Shown piece after piece: positions 1 through 8,323 of a stretch of 47,205 bases of DNA. Source of the stretch: Clostridia bacterium (GTDB taxonomy: Bacteria > Bacillota > Clostridia > Oscillospirales > CAG-272). A program made the translations under genes and the position numbers. Numbering within the stretch: position 1 is the first letter of the stretch; the number at the start of each line of letters is the position of its first letter. Location of the stretch: assembly GCA_017623355.1 (NCBI GenBank), contig JAGAPG010000007.1, positions 1 through 47,205 on the forward strand, read 5' to 3'. The notes below the pieces were generated by a model. That model was given only the letters and a program-made list of their open reading frames with translations. It searched no databases and was not told where the DNA came from.

Positions 1-1337
1 AAATAGAATATAACCCCTATGATTATAGGGACAAGCTCTGCAAGGGTTGCTCCAAACCAAAAGCCTAAATATCCCCAATTAAGCCAAATTCCAAAAATCA
101 GTGCAAAACCAATTCTTGCGACTATGGCGTCAAATAGTGCGGTTATCAGATTTATTGTTCTGCTCCCACTGCCTTCAATCAGTGCACGTGTTACAGGTCT
201 TATTCCTGCATTTATAAATGAAAAAATAAGTATTGGCAGGTATGGATAAACAAGCTCTAAAACCGATGCTTCCTTTGTAAATATTCCAAATAGTTGAATT
301 GGAAATAGTAAAAATGCAGTTATCAAGGCAAGAGATGCTGATATAGTGATACCGCCTACTCTTAACAAAGTGCCATTTGCTCTCTTTATTTTACCTGCCG
401 CAATATTCTGTCCTATTATCATAGCACCAGAGGTTGCAATAGCACCAAGCATCAAGTCAACCGTTATGGATATATTAGATCGAATACCTGCAAAAGCAGA
501 TACGCTAACCCCAAAATTATTTGTTAACGAGCTTATAAACATACCCGCAATTTGAATTGCAGAATTGTTTATCGCCATAGGAATAGCAAGCCTTAAAAAC
601 TTTAATAAATTTGATTTATCCCACTTAAAAAAATCTATCGGTTTTATGAAAAATTCAAAGGCTTCTCGCTTTTTGCTTATTAAAATAACAGAAAAAATCA
701 CACTTGCAAGCTGTGCAATAATCGTTGCCAATGCTGCACCACCAACGCCCATATCAAAGCCTATAACAAAAACAATGTCAAGCACTATATTAAGTCCGCA
801 AGCAGTAGCAACAAAGATGAACGGATGCTTAGAATCCCCCATTCCACGAACTATTGCACTTATTATATGATAAGCATAAATTGGAACAATTCCAAAAAGA
901 CAAATAATGGAATATCTAAATGCACCCTCATATGTTTCTGCGGGAGTGTTTAAAAGCCTTAGCATTGTACCTGTCAACGGTATCATAACAGCCATAGATA
1001 AAACGGCAATAAGAGAAACAAATCCACACACTGTACTAATAAACTTTGAAATTTTCTTTTTCTCTCCTGCTCCTATCATCATAGCTATTATAACCTGTGC
1101 AGCAGAGGAAAATCCACCTATAAAGGCGTTTAAAAACATAGCAACCGAGCCACCTATTGTAACTGCAGATGTGCCAATTTTCCCAAGCTTATATCCAACT
1201 ACTATCAAGTCAACCGAGTTGAGCAGAACCATCATAAGGTTGGAAAGTAAGACAGGGATTGCAAATTTTATAAGGTGTGCAGTCAAACTTCCCTGTGTAA
1301 AGTCCTTTATTTCAGAATGTTTGTTTAAAGCTGTCAT
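1..1337 (-). CDS. MATE family multidrug/Na+ antiporter (partial, C-terminus beyond window)
   Basis: Reading the minus strand from an ATG at 1337 gives about 445 codons of an integral membrane protein that leaves the window at base 1 without a stop. The translation has repeated hydrophobic helices and family-like segments such as AIPVLLSNLMMVLLNSVDL near the N-terminus and IGGSVAMFLNAFIGGFSSAAQ, as expected of a 12-helix MATE exporter, which uses an Na+ or H+ gradient to expel cationic drugs or metabolites. Only a few residues of a typical 450-460 residue protein should be missing. The start overlaps the stop of the upstream Gfo/Idh gene by four bases (ATGA), so the two are probably co-translated. 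The substrate cannot be predicted. Confidence 0.85.
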   Translation of the reverse strand, partial: MTALNKHSEIKDFTQGSLTAHLIKFAIPVLLSNLMMVLLNSVDLIVVGYKLGKIGTSAVTIGGSVAMFLNAFIGGFSSAAQVIIAMMIGAGEKKKISKFISTVCGFVSLIAVLSMAVMIPLTGTMLRLLNTPAETYEGAFRYSIICLFGIVPIYAYHIISAIVRGMGDSKHPFIFVATACGLNIVLDIVFVIGFDMGVGGAALATIIAQLASVIFSVILISKKREAFEFFIKPIDFFKWDKSNLLKFLRLAIPMAINNSAIQIAGMFISSLTNNFGVSVSAFAGIRSNISITVDLMLGAIATSGAMIIGQNIAAGKIKRANGTLLRVGGITISASLALITAFLLFPIQLFGIFTKEASVLELVYPYLPILIFSFINAGIRPVTRALIEGSGSRTINLITALFDAIVARIGFALIFGIWLNWGYLGFWFGATLAELVPIIIGVIFY

Positions 1338-2428
1338 TTAAGTAAATCGGTAACTTTAGGTATTTCAAGCAGCTCGCCACCACGCTTTGCCGATTCATTT
1401 GCGATAATACCGGGTAGCGAAATTCTTATACCCATATCAACATCGATTGGTGGGTCGGTATCTTCTATAATACATTTAATAAAGTCACGTATCATTTTGG
1501 CATCTACACCACCGTGACCATAAACATCACCATTGTTTGAAAGCTTAACGGGAATTTCAAAGAATTTTTCAAAGGTATCAGGAGTCTCATACATCTTTGC
1601 AAACGAGGTTGCCTCCTCAAGAGGCTTTGTTTTATCAGTTAAAATCGTACCACGCGTGCCATAAAGTGCAAAGTTGTGATCATAGCCAACATACATACCA
1701 AAACCGATAAAAATGCGAATTACTGCACCCTTTGCTGTTTTGAATATAGCTATTCCGTTCTCATCACCCTTGCTGTACTCGTTATATCTAGCAGAATTTG
1801 GAGCCATACACGAAACGCTAACGGGGTAATCGTCCATTATGTAAAGAAGTGGACCTAGATTGTGAGTAAGATATGTTATTGCAGGATTAAAGCGACGCCA
1901 ATGGTTTTCAGGAGTGTACGGCTTTATATCATCTGGATGTGTTGCGTGAAGGTACTCGCTCTCTGCATAAAGAATATCACCAAATTTACCGTCCTCACGC
2001 ATCTTTTTCCAAGCTTCAATAAATGCCCAATAAAAGCAGTTTTCTGCTGCCATATATTTAAGCTCAGGGTGTGCTTTTACTGCGTTATAAAGAATTCTTA
2101 CCTCTTCTATTGTTTCTATTACAGGGATTTCGCTTAAAACGTGCTTCCCTGCCTCAAGTGCCATTACAGTATGCCTTGTGTGAAGTGGCTTATCTGTTGC
2201 AATATAAACCGCATCAATATCACTTTTCAAAAGCTCCTCTATGTTATCAAAACAAAGTAAATCCTTAACTCCGTTTTTCTCGTAGTCCTCCTTGCAAGCC
2301 TTAAGTATGTCGGGATCGGAGTCTGCAATTGCACGAATGACTACGTTTTCATCTCCTATTAATGTCCAGGCAACATAGGCACCTCTTTTAAGTCCTACAA
2401 CACCTAAATTAACAACATTTTTTTCCAT
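1334..2428 (-). CDS. Gfo/Idh/MocA family oxidoreductase
   Basis: The 364-residue product starts with a Rossmann fold for NAD(P) (GVVGLKRGAYVAW at residues 9-21, a variant of the usual GxGxxG) followed by the family EKP-like segment, here written as LSEIPVIET around residue 95. The C-terminal alpha/beta domain contains a histidine-rich VYGHGGVD segment. Family members oxidise or reduce sugars, inositols or other polyols. A good ribosome site (GAAGGAG) precedes the ATG. The gene is divergent from an AraC-type regulator across a promoter region with an inverted repeat, and it overlaps a MATE exporter, suggesting a locally controlled sugar or sugar-derivative pathway. The substrate is unknown. 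Confidence 0.85.
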   Translation of the reverse strand: MEKNVVNLGVVGLKRGAYVAWTLIGDENVVIRAIADSDPDILKACKEDYEKNGVKDLLCFDNIEELLKSDIDAVYIATDKPLHTRHTVMALEAGKHVLSEIPVIETIEEVRILYNAVKAHPELKYMAAENCFYWAFIEAWKKMREDGKFGDILYAESEYLHATHPDDIKPYTPENHWRRFNPAITYLTHNLGPLLYIMDDYPVSVSCMAPNSARYNEYSKGDENGIAIFKTAKGAVIRIFIGFGMYVGYDHNFALYGTRGTILTDKTKPLEEATSFAKMYETPDTFEKFFEIPVKLSNNGDVYGHGGVDAKMIRDFIKCIIEDTDPPIDVDMGIRISLPGIIANESAKRGGELLEIPKVTDLLK

Positions 2429-2464
2429 AAATGACTCCTTCTCTATATTGGTTTCATTATCTAC

Positions 2465-2493
2465 ATTATATCAAAAAAAGACACCATAGGAAA
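2465..2493 (-). promoter_or_regulatory. Promoter of the Gfo/Idh-MATE operon (weak -35)
   Basis: On the minus strand a perfect -10 (TATAAT, 2465-2470) preceded by TGA sits 17 bases from a poor -35 (TTTCCT, 2488-2493). A good -10 with a poor -35 beside an inverted repeat fits an activator-dependent promoter, probably served by the adjacent AraC-type protein. That last step is inference. Confidence 0.55.
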
Positions 2494-2503
2494 TGTAAAT
2501 TTT

Positions 2504-2538
2504 CGTGTTTTATATGAAAAAAATCCACATAAAACACG
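2504..2538. promoter_or_regulatory. Inverted repeat between divergent AraC-type and Gfo/Idh genes, possible operator
   Basis: CGTGTTTTATATG at 2504-2516 is mirrored by CACATAAAACACG at 2526-2538; 12 of 13 positions are complementary. The repeat lies just upstream of the weak -35 of the Gfo/Idh promoter and 17 bases upstream of the AraC-gene -35, a natural position for a regulator acting on both. No T-tract makes it a convincing terminator. Confidence 0.5.
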
Positions 2539-2554
2539 ATTTTTAGTTTTTTAC

Positions 2555-2583
2555 TTGACATTTATTTAAAAAACAGCCATAAT
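2555..2583 (+). promoter_or_regulatory. Promoter of the AraC-type regulator gene
   Basis: TTGACA at 2555-2560 and CATAAT at 2578-2583 are separated by 17 bases, 27 bases before the AraC-type start codon and its AAAGGAG ribosome site. Confidence 0.65.
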
Positions 2584-2610
2584 TGAATTATTAAAACAAA
2601 GGAGCAGTCT

Positions 2611-3432
2611 ATGAGTAAAAGTATATGCCAATTTATATCAGCAAAAAATGAAGAATCTAATATTAAAGCTGTAAGATTTGTTTATGAAACGGAGTGCCTT
2701 TCCTTAAACCAGCCATTTGTTCACCCGATTTACGTTATTCACATTGTAACGCAAGGAAGCGCCACCTTACGCATTAATGATAATAAGTATTTTTTAAAAA
2801 GAGGTGATGTCTTTTTTGCCTTTCCGGCATATCCTCATTACATTGATGCAAATGAAGATTTTGAATATATCTACATCAGTTTTATGGGCGGCGGTGCAAC
2901 CTCGCTTCTTTCCAAATGCAAGATAACTCCCAATTCTCCCTATTATGATAATTTAAGTTTTTTATGTACAATGTTTGAAAATGCAATAAGAAGAATAAAT
3001 TCAAGCAATGCAAATATGCTTACAGAGTCGGTTTTGTATTATGCTCTTTCGTACTTTGATAACAATGCGTCTAATAGTGAAATAGAGAATCAAGTAAATA
3101 CAGACGGACTTTTTAAAGCGATAGTAAATTATGTAGACCGCCATTACCGTGAAAATGACATGTCTTTAAGCAGACTTGCAAATGTATTTTCATACACTGA
3201 AAAATATTTGTCCTCTCTTTTCAAAAAGAATATGCAAATTGGATTTGTTAGATATCTCAATAATTTGAGAATACAATATGCTAATGAGCTTATTGAAAAA
3301 AGGGAGCTTAACATATCAGAAATAGCCGATGCCTGTGGATACAGCGACTATTCCTATTTTTCAAAGGTTTATAAAAAAAGCACCGGTAAAACCCCAACAG
3401 AAAGCATAGAGTGGATTGCAAAAAGAAAATAG
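2611..3432 (+). CDS. AraC family transcriptional regulator
   Basis: The 273-residue protein has an N-terminal cupin-like ligand domain (about residues 20-100, with HPIYVIHIVTQGSATL and a following RGDVFFAFP turn) and a C-terminal AraC-type double helix-turn-helix (about residues 170-270: MSLSRLANVFSYTEKYLSSL, then ISEIADACGYSDYSYFSKVY). Regulators of this layout usually sense sugars or sugar derivatives and activate neighbouring genes. It is transcribed away from the Gfo/Idh-MATE operon, so that operon is the most likely target. The start at 2611 has a well-placed AAAGGAG site. The effector cannot be read from sequence. Confidence 0.88.
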   Translation: MSKSICQFISAKNEESNIKAVRFVYETECLSLNQPFVHPIYVIHIVTQGSATLRINDNKYFLKRGDVFFAFPAYPHYIDANEDFEYIYISFMGGGATSLLSKCKITPNSPYYDNLSFLCTMFENAIRRINSSNANMLTESVLYYALSYFDNNASNSEIENQVNTDGLFKAIVNYVDRHYRENDMSLSRLANVFSYTEKYLSSLFKKNMQIGFVRYLNNLRIQYANELIEKRELNISEIADACGYSDYSYFSKVYKKSTGKTPTESIEWIAKRK

Positions 3433-3531
3433 TGATTGTGTTTGGTCACAAGCTCTTAAACAAGTCTTGGATATGGGTTTTGTGGAGTTTCTGAACAACA
3501 TTTGGTGCGGAGTTTGTGGCATACAAAAAGA

Positions 3532-3570
3532 ACCACAGGATTTTTATGTCCTGTGGTCTTATTTTTTATT
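3532..3570 (+). terminator. Rho-independent terminator after the AraC-type gene
   Basis: ACCACAGGA (3532-3540) pairs with TCCTGTGGT (3549-3557) around an 8-base loop and is followed by a T-rich tract. It lies about 100 bases after the regulator's stop. Confidence 0.75.
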
Positions 3571-3598
3571 ATGTTTTACAGATATTTTTATCTGCAAA

Positions 3599-3619
3599 TT
3601 GGTACACTTTTGGTACACT
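3599..3619. repeat. Two adjacent direct repeats TTGGTACACT
   Basis: TTGGTACACT occurs at 3599-3608 and again at 3610-3619, one helical turn apart. It lies in the 247-base gap between convergent genes, which otherwise holds only stem-loops and a 78-codon open frame starting inside the AraC gene that I do not accept as real. Tandem GGTAC-containing repeats can occur near integrase binding sites, but no integrase is present here, so the role is open. Confidence 0.4.
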
Positions 3620-3620
3620 A

Positions 3621-3673
3621 ACGGCTTTTTGATTTTTTCAAAAGTGCCGTGAAGCCTTGTAGTATAAGGCTTC
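3621..3673 (-). terminator. Stem-loops downstream of lysS
   Basis: GAAGCCTT (3651-3658) pairs with AAGGCTTC (3666-3673), and a second AT-rich stem closed by ACGGC/GCCGT spans 3621-3650. They follow the lysS stop directly on the minus strand. The T-tract is poor, so terminator function is only probable. Confidence 0.4.
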
Positions 3674-3679
3674 GTGGGA

Positions 3680-5200
3680 TTAGTTATCGCTTAAAGGCTT
3701 CATTGTTGGGAAAAGAAGCACGTCGCGGATAGATGCGCTATCGGTTAGAAGCATTACAAGGCGGTCGATACCAAAGCCGAGGCCTCCTGTTGGGGGCATG
3801 CCGTACTCGAGTGCGGTAACGTAATCATAATCCACCTCTGCCTTTGAGTCGGGCTCCTCTATAAGCTTAGCGGCAACCTGCTTTTCAAAGCGCTCCTTTT
3901 GGTCAATAGGATCATTAAGCTCGCTAAATGCATTTCCAAACTCGGTTGCGTTTATAAAATATTCAAATCTTTCTGTAAATGCAGGATTTTCAGGCTTTCT
4001 CTTTGCAAGAGGGCTGTTTTCTACGGGATAATCGTAAATAAACGTAGGTTGAATAAGCTTTTCTTCAACATATGCATCGAATATTTCGATAAGGACTCTG
4101 CCCTTTGTAGCATTTTCGTCAACCTCTACGTGAAGCTCCTTAGCAACCTGTCTTGCGTGCTCGTCACTGGTCCACTCGTTATAGTCTGCTCCGCTATATT
4201 TCTTAACAGCCTCAACCATTGTGAGTCTTTCCCAATGTCCCATATCAATTTCTGTTCCCTGATATATTATCTTCTCAGAGCCGCATATCTTAACAGCGAG
4301 CATCTTATTCATTTCCTCTACAAGATCCATCATTCCCTTGTAGTCTGTAAATGCCTGATAAAGCTCGATAGTTGTAAATTCGGGGTTATGCTTTGTATCC
4401 ATACCTTCATTTCTGAAAATACGGCCTACCTCATAAACTCTATGCATTCCGCCAACGATAAGACGCTTAAGATAAAGCTCTGTTTCTATACGGAGATACA
4501 TATCCATATCAAGAGTATTGTGATGCGTTACGAAGGGTCTTGCGCTCGCACCGATTTCAAGCGGAACGAGAATAGGAGTATCCACCTCCAAAAAGCCCTT
4601 ACCGTCAAGATAATTTCTTATTTCCTTAAGAATCTGCGATCTCTTTACAAACGTATCCTTAACCTCGGGATTTACGATAAGATCAACATATCTTTGTCTG
4701 TATCTTTGTTCAAGATTGGTGAGTCCGTGGAACTTTTCAGGCAAAGGAAGCAATGATTTAGCAAGCAAGGTAGCCTTCTTTACGTGAACGGAAACCTCTC
4801 CCGTTCTTGTTCTGAAAACCACGCCCTCTGCACCGATTATATCACCGATGTCCCATTTTTTGAACATAGCATAATCGTCATCGCCAAGATCGTTACGGGA
4901 AACATAAAGCTGAATTTGACCTTCTTCATCAAGAATATGAGCGAATGATGCCTTGCCCATAATTCTGCGGCTCATCATTCTGCCCGCTATTTTAACGGTT
5001 ATTTCCTCGCCCTCGGCAAGAGTTGGCTCTTTAGCCTCAAACTCTTTTATTATCGTTGCGCTTGTTGCAGTAAAATCATATTTAGTGATTTCAAAAGGAT
5101 TAGCGCCCGCTTCGCAAAGTGCTTTGAGCTTATCTCTTCTTATTTGAAGGATCTCGCTAAGCTCAAGCTCGTTATTTTCAACATTATTATTTTCTTGCAT
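3680..5200 (-). CDS. lysS: Lysyl-tRNA synthetase, class II
   Basis: LysS charges tRNA-Lys with lysine in the cytoplasm. The 506-residue length is normal for bacterial class II enzymes. An N-terminal OB-fold for anticodon binding (about residues 60-170) precedes the catalytic domain; motif 2 is seen in VGRIFRNEGMDTKHNPEFT and motif 3 in GGLGFGIDRLVMLLTD near residue 475. The protein begins with a short acidic, asparagine-rich leader. It lies 9 bases after greA and is the last gene of an S41 protease-greA-lysS operon; the greA-lysS pairing is common in Bacillota. Confidence 0.97.
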   Translation of the reverse strand: MQENNNVENNELELSEILQIRRDKLKALCEAGANPFEITKYDFTATSATIIKEFEAKEPTLAEGEEITVKIAGRMMSRRIMGKASFAHILDEEGQIQLYVSRNDLGDDDYAMFKKWDIGDIIGAEGVVFRTRTGEVSVHVKKATLLAKSLLPLPEKFHGLTNLEQRYRQRYVDLIVNPEVKDTFVKRSQILKEIRNYLDGKGFLEVDTPILVPLEIGASARPFVTHHNTLDMDMYLRIETELYLKRLIVGGMHRVYEVGRIFRNEGMDTKHNPEFTTIELYQAFTDYKGMMDLVEEMNKMLAVKICGSEKIIYQGTEIDMGHWERLTMVEAVKKYSGADYNEWTSDEHARQVAKELHVEVDENATKGRVLIEIFDAYVEEKLIQPTFIYDYPVENSPLAKRKPENPAFTERFEYFINATEFGNAFSELNDPIDQKERFEKQVAAKLIEEPDSKAEVDYDYVTALEYGMPPTGGLGFGIDRLVMLLTDSASIRDVLLFPTMKPLSDN

Positions 5201-5209
5201 AGTATCACC

Positions 5210-5686
5210 TTATTTTGTCTTGTAAAAATCTTTTATTTTTGCTTCTTTTTCTCCTGCGGGAGTTTCAATCGTTATAGCATCACCTTTTTTATGACCTACA
5301 ACTGCCATACCGATAGGAGATTGGTCGGATATCTTGCGCTTAAGAGGCTCTACCTCGTTTGAACCAACAAGCTCATAAGTGATCTCCTTGCCGTCGGAAT
5401 ATACCAAAACAACTGTCGAACCAAGTCCGATTGTGTTACTAACCGTATCTGTATCGATAACCTCTGCATTTTTAATGAGATATTCAAGCTCGGAAATTCT
5501 GGCTTCAACCTTAGCCTGCTGATCTCTTGCTTCATCATATTCACTGTTTTCCGACAAGTCTCCGAAGCTTCTTGCTTCTTTAAGAAGCTCTTTAACCTCT
5601 TGACGACGGACATTTTTTAAATATTCGTACTCTTCCTTAAGCTTTTCAAAGCCCTCGACGGTATATTTTGTTTTCTTCTGTTCCAT
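5210..5686 (-). CDS. greA: Transcription elongation factor GreA
   Basis: GreA enters the secondary channel of RNA polymerase and stimulates cleavage of backtracked transcripts. The 158-residue product has the N-terminal coiled coil with the family segment EARSFGDLSENSEYDEAR and the C-terminal FKBP-like domain ending in SPIGMAVVGHKKGD. The ATG at 5686 is chosen over an upstream in-frame start at 5749 because it has an AAGGTG ribosome site and gives the standard length; the longer form would run into the protease gene. It lies between the S41 protease gene (11-base gap) and lysS. Confidence 0.96.
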   Translation of the reverse strand: MEQKKTKYTVEGFEKLKEEYEYLKNVRRQEVKELLKEARSFGDLSENSEYDEARDQQAKVEARISELEYLIKNAEVIDTDTVSNTIGLGSTVVLVYSDGKEITYELVGSNEVEPLKRKISDQSPIGMAVVGHKKGDAITIETPAGEKEAKIKDFYKTK

Positions 5687-5696
5687 AATATTCACC

Positions 5697-7022
5697 TTAA
5701 GCGACAAGCGCCCTTTCCTTATTATATCCAATAGCACGGCATGCCTCAAGGAGCTGATTATCCTCTTCGTCCGTGATCTTATAAAAATTTTTATCCTTCA
5801 AGCTTTCATCAAGCTCAATAACTATGTCAGGCTCTAATCCCACTCCGTCATAATTAACATTTGAGGGTGGATTATATTTATTTGTTGTAAGGGAAAGTCC
5901 CGATCCGTCAGGAAGTCTGTAAACCGTTTGCATACTACCCTTGCCATACGTTTTAGTTCCGACAAGCGTTGCATATTCATAATCTCTGAGCGCCGCTGCA
6001 AATAGCTCGGCTGCGCTTGCTGAATTTTCATTCATAAGCACTGCTATTTCAAGCCCCTCTACACAGGATGCATCGGAAGCTTCCATACCAACGATCTTTC
6101 CGTTAGCATCGGTAATATAAACGATAGGTCCTTCCGGTAGCAGATAATCGAGTGTTTCTACAACACTGTCAAGATACCCGCCGGGATTATTTCTTATATC
6201 AAAAACTATTTTCTTAATACCCTGGGATTTAAAATCCTCGACAGCATTTTTAACATCCTCGGGTACGGTTTGAGCAAATTCAATTATTCTGATAATGCCT
6301 ATCGAGCTGTCAAGCGCGTATTTATGAGATGTTACGGCAACTATTTTAACCTCATCGCGTGTTATAGAGAAATCAAGCTCCTCTCCGCCACGAATAACAG
6401 TTATGTTTACGTTGGTTCCCTTTTCGCCCTTAACTTTATTTATAGACTCAGTATAATTTTCCTTGCTGACTCTTTCGCCTTCAACAGCTATTATGATATC
6501 TCCGGGCATAATTCCGGCTTTTTCAGCAGGAGATCCCTCATAAACGGTAAGCACCTCTATTGCGCTATACTCTGAGCTATATACAACGGAAACTCCTATG
6601 CCGTACATAGTTCCGCTCGATGTTTCCTGCATTATAGACTTAAATTCATCAGCGGTATAATAAACGCCGTATTTATCGCCAATTCCTTCTATATAAGCAT
6701 TAGCAATATACGCCTCAAGCTGATCCTCATTTATCTCGCCTGCATAAAAAAGCGTATAATAATAATCTATTATAGCGAGCTTTTGCATAAGCGCTGAATC
6801 ATACCTATCGCCTGCTATTGTAGCGTAATAGTCATCAAGCTTATCGTATTGTGATAAGAACTCATTCTCAAGCTGCTCATATTGCTCATCGTATTTTTTT
6901 GCAAGCTCTGCTTCTTTTTGGCGTCTTGACTCCGCCATTATTACATAGGTTACTTCAAAGGTGATAAAGATAGCGAGCAAAACAGATATAACTGTCGTTA
7001 TTATCCAAGATTTTTTTCGCAT
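5697..7022 (-). CDS. S41 family C-terminal processing peptidase with PDZ domain
   Basis: This 441-residue protein is a membrane-anchored serine protease of the CtpA/Prc type, which trims or degrades envelope proteins from their C-termini. A single N-terminal transmembrane segment (about residues 5-27) precedes a charged stalk, a PDZ domain (about 125-215, with AGIMPGDIIIAVEG) and the S41 domain. The catalytic Ser lies in NENSASAAE near residue 333 and the Lys in TYGKGSMQ near 358. The ATG at 7022 has a GAAAGGA site; an in-frame start 42 bases earlier lacks one. It is the first gene of the operon with greA and lysS. Confidence 0.93.
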   Translation of the reverse strand: MRKKSWIITTVISVLLAIFITFEVTYVIMAESRRQKEAELAKKYDEQYEQLENEFLSQYDKLDDYYATIAGDRYDSALMQKLAIIDYYYTLFYAGEINEDQLEAYIANAYIEGIGDKYGVYYTADEFKSIMQETSSGTMYGIGVSVVYSSEYSAIEVLTVYEGSPAEKAGIMPGDIIIAVEGERVSKENYTESINKVKGEKGTNVNITVIRGGEELDFSITRDEVKIVAVTSHKYALDSSIGIIRIIEFAQTVPEDVKNAVEDFKSQGIKKIVFDIRNNPGGYLDSVVETLDYLLPEGPIVYITDANGKIVGMEASDASCVEGLEIAVLMNENSASAAELFAAALRDYEYATLVGTKTYGKGSMQTVYRLPDGSGLSLTTNKYNPPSNVNYDGVGLEPDIVIELDESLKDKNFYKITDEEDNQLLEACRAIGYNKERALVA

Positions 7023-7064
7023 TTTATAATCCTTTCGATATGAAAATTTGATTTTTTTACGCAC

Positions 7065-7088
7065 AAAAACTCCGAATTCGGAGTTTTT
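7065..7088 (-). terminator. Terminator after the CdaR-like regulator gene
   Basis: AAAAACTCCGAA and TTCGGAGTTTTT form a perfect 24-base palindrome ending in T residues, directly after the regulator's stop and before the protease gene. Confidence 0.8.
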
Positions 7089-7094
7089 GCAAAA

Positions 7095-8180
7095 TCAGAA
7101 CTTTATTGGTTTTGCGGTCAAGTATCTTCTTACCATAAGAGCTACCTTGAACGTGATAGCGTGGTCAAATTCGCGAAGATCAAGACCTGTAAGCTTTTTG
7201 ATTTTTTCAAGTCTGTAAACAAGTGTGTTTCTGTGTACAAAAAGCCTTCTTGACGTTTCGGAAACGTTAAGATTGTTTTCAAAGAATACCTGGATTGTCT
7301 GCAAGGTTTCCTTATCGAGAGTTTCTATTGAGCCGTGCTTGAACACCTCAGAAAGAAACATCTCGCAAAGTGTTGTAGGAAGCTGATATATAAGTCTGCC
7401 TATACCGAGATTTTCATAGCTTACAATCTCCTTTTCAGCCTCGAATACCTTTCCCACCTCTATGGCGATCTGCGATTCCTTATAGGATTTCGCAAGATCC
7501 TTTATACTGTCAACTATAGTTCCAATACCAATACCAACACGGCAATAGAACTCTGTATTAAGAGTATCGCTTATGCTTTGCGCCATCTGCTCGATATATT
7601 CGCTATTCATATCAGCAGTAAGCTCTTTAACAACTACGATATCCTGATCTCCGATAGTTATAACATAATCTCTTGTTTTATCGGGGAACATATTTTGAAT
7701 TATATCAAAGGGCAATATTTCGGTCCTTGAATAAAATCTGATAAGAAAAACGACTCTTCTCTCGTTTCCGTCGAAGTGAAGCTCTCTGCTCTTTGCATAG
7801 ATATCGCTCTTTAAAATGTTATCCATAATGATGTTTTTGATAAATGAGCTCTTATCAAATTTTTCATCATAATAGCTTTTGATATTTGCAAGGGAAATTG
7901 AAAGTATAGCCGCATATTTTTCTGCGACCTTATCCTCTCCTTCAACAAGAACGGTAAACTCTGTTTTTGTTCCGATTCCAATTTGCTGATAGGTATAGCC
8001 GTCAACTACAACGGCGTCGGTTGTATATGCCATTTCTTCTTTTGCATGAGCGTGCGACTCACCTATTCTGGAAAGCTCACTGCAAGCAATAACGAGTCCG
8101 TTATCATCAAGAACACCGATGACTCTATCTACTGCATCATGCATTTGATGTATTATTCCTTGGAATAATCTATTAGACAT
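7095..8180 (-). CDS. CdaR/PucR family transcriptional regulator
   Basis: The 361-residue protein matches the sugar-diacid regulator layout. An N-terminal sensor domain (about residues 1-135, beginning LFQGIIHQMHDAVDRVIGVL) is followed by a GGDEF-like central region and a C-terminal PucR-type helix-turn-helix (about 300-350: NNLNVSETSRRLFVHRNTLV). Such proteins usually activate uptake or catabolism of sugar acids or related compounds. The ATG at 8180 has a perfect GGAGGA site; a start 57 bases upstream has none. Its promoter carries three TTTTTGTGCA copies, suggesting autoregulation. No catabolic operon lies beside it; the same box appears before the solitary sugar-import ATPase gene at 16204-17361. 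Confidence 0.85.
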   Translation of the reverse strand: MSNRLFQGIIHQMHDAVDRVIGVLDDNGLVIACSELSRIGESHAHAKEEMAYTTDAVVVDGYTYQQIGIGTKTEFTVLVEGEDKVAEKYAAILSISLANIKSYYDEKFDKSSFIKNIIMDNILKSDIYAKSRELHFDGNERRVVFLIRFYSRTEILPFDIIQNMFPDKTRDYVITIGDQDIVVVKELTADMNSEYIEQMAQSISDTLNTEFYCRVGIGIGTIVDSIKDLAKSYKESQIAIEVGKVFEAEKEIVSYENLGIGRLIYQLPTTLCEMFLSEVFKHGSIETLDKETLQTIQVFFENNLNVSETSRRLFVHRNTLVYRLEKIKKLTGLDLREFDHAITFKVALMVRRYLTAKPIKF

Positions 8181-8204
8181 ATTTTTTCCTCCTATAAAAA
8201 GTCG

Positions 8205-8219
8205 TTTTTGTGCATTTTG
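8205..8219. promoter_or_regulatory. TTTTTGTGCA box 1, between promoter and start of the CdaR-like gene
   Basis: TTTTTGTGCATTTTG at 8205-8219 is repeated exactly at 8281-8295. This copy lies downstream of the predicted -10 (8236-8241), where a bound protein would block transcription. Confidence 0.5.
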
Positions 8220-8235
8220 TGCACTCGGTGTATTC

Positions 8236-8264
8236 ATTTTACACTATTTTAATCGCATTTTCAA
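8236..8264 (-). promoter_or_regulatory. Promoter of the CdaR-like regulator gene
   Basis: Minus-strand TTGAAA (8259-8264) and TAAAAT (8236-8241) with a 17-base spacer. TTTTTGTGCA boxes lie on both sides. Confidence 0.55.
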
Positions 8265-8280
8265 TACTTTTTTTAAAAAA

Positions 8281-8323
8281 TTTTTGTGCATTTTGCACAT
8301 TTTTTTAAAAAAGTGCACAAAAA
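8281..8323. terminator. Inverted repeat after rsmE: probable terminator and TTTTTGTGCA boxes 2 and 3
   Basis: TTTTTGTGCA (8281-8290) is perfectly inverted as TGCACAAAAA (8314-8323). Inside, TGTGC (8285-8289) also pairs with GCACA (8295-8299). The structure directly follows the rsmE stop on the minus strand and is followed by T-rich sequence, so it can end rsmE transcription. It also lies just upstream of the CdaR-like gene's -35 and may be a binding site. Both roles are inferred. Confidence 0.5.

Noticed and set aside
3416..3652. 78-codon plus-strand frame after the AraC gene
   Set aside because: It starts within the AraC gene, has no ribosome site and runs through the terminator hairpin.
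3899..4756. Long plus-strand frame opposite lysS, and similar frames opposite prmA, the second Gfo/Idh gene and tex
   Set aside because: They mirror well-supported genes on the other strand, lack ribosome sites and have cysteine- and serine-rich compositions typical of antisense frames.
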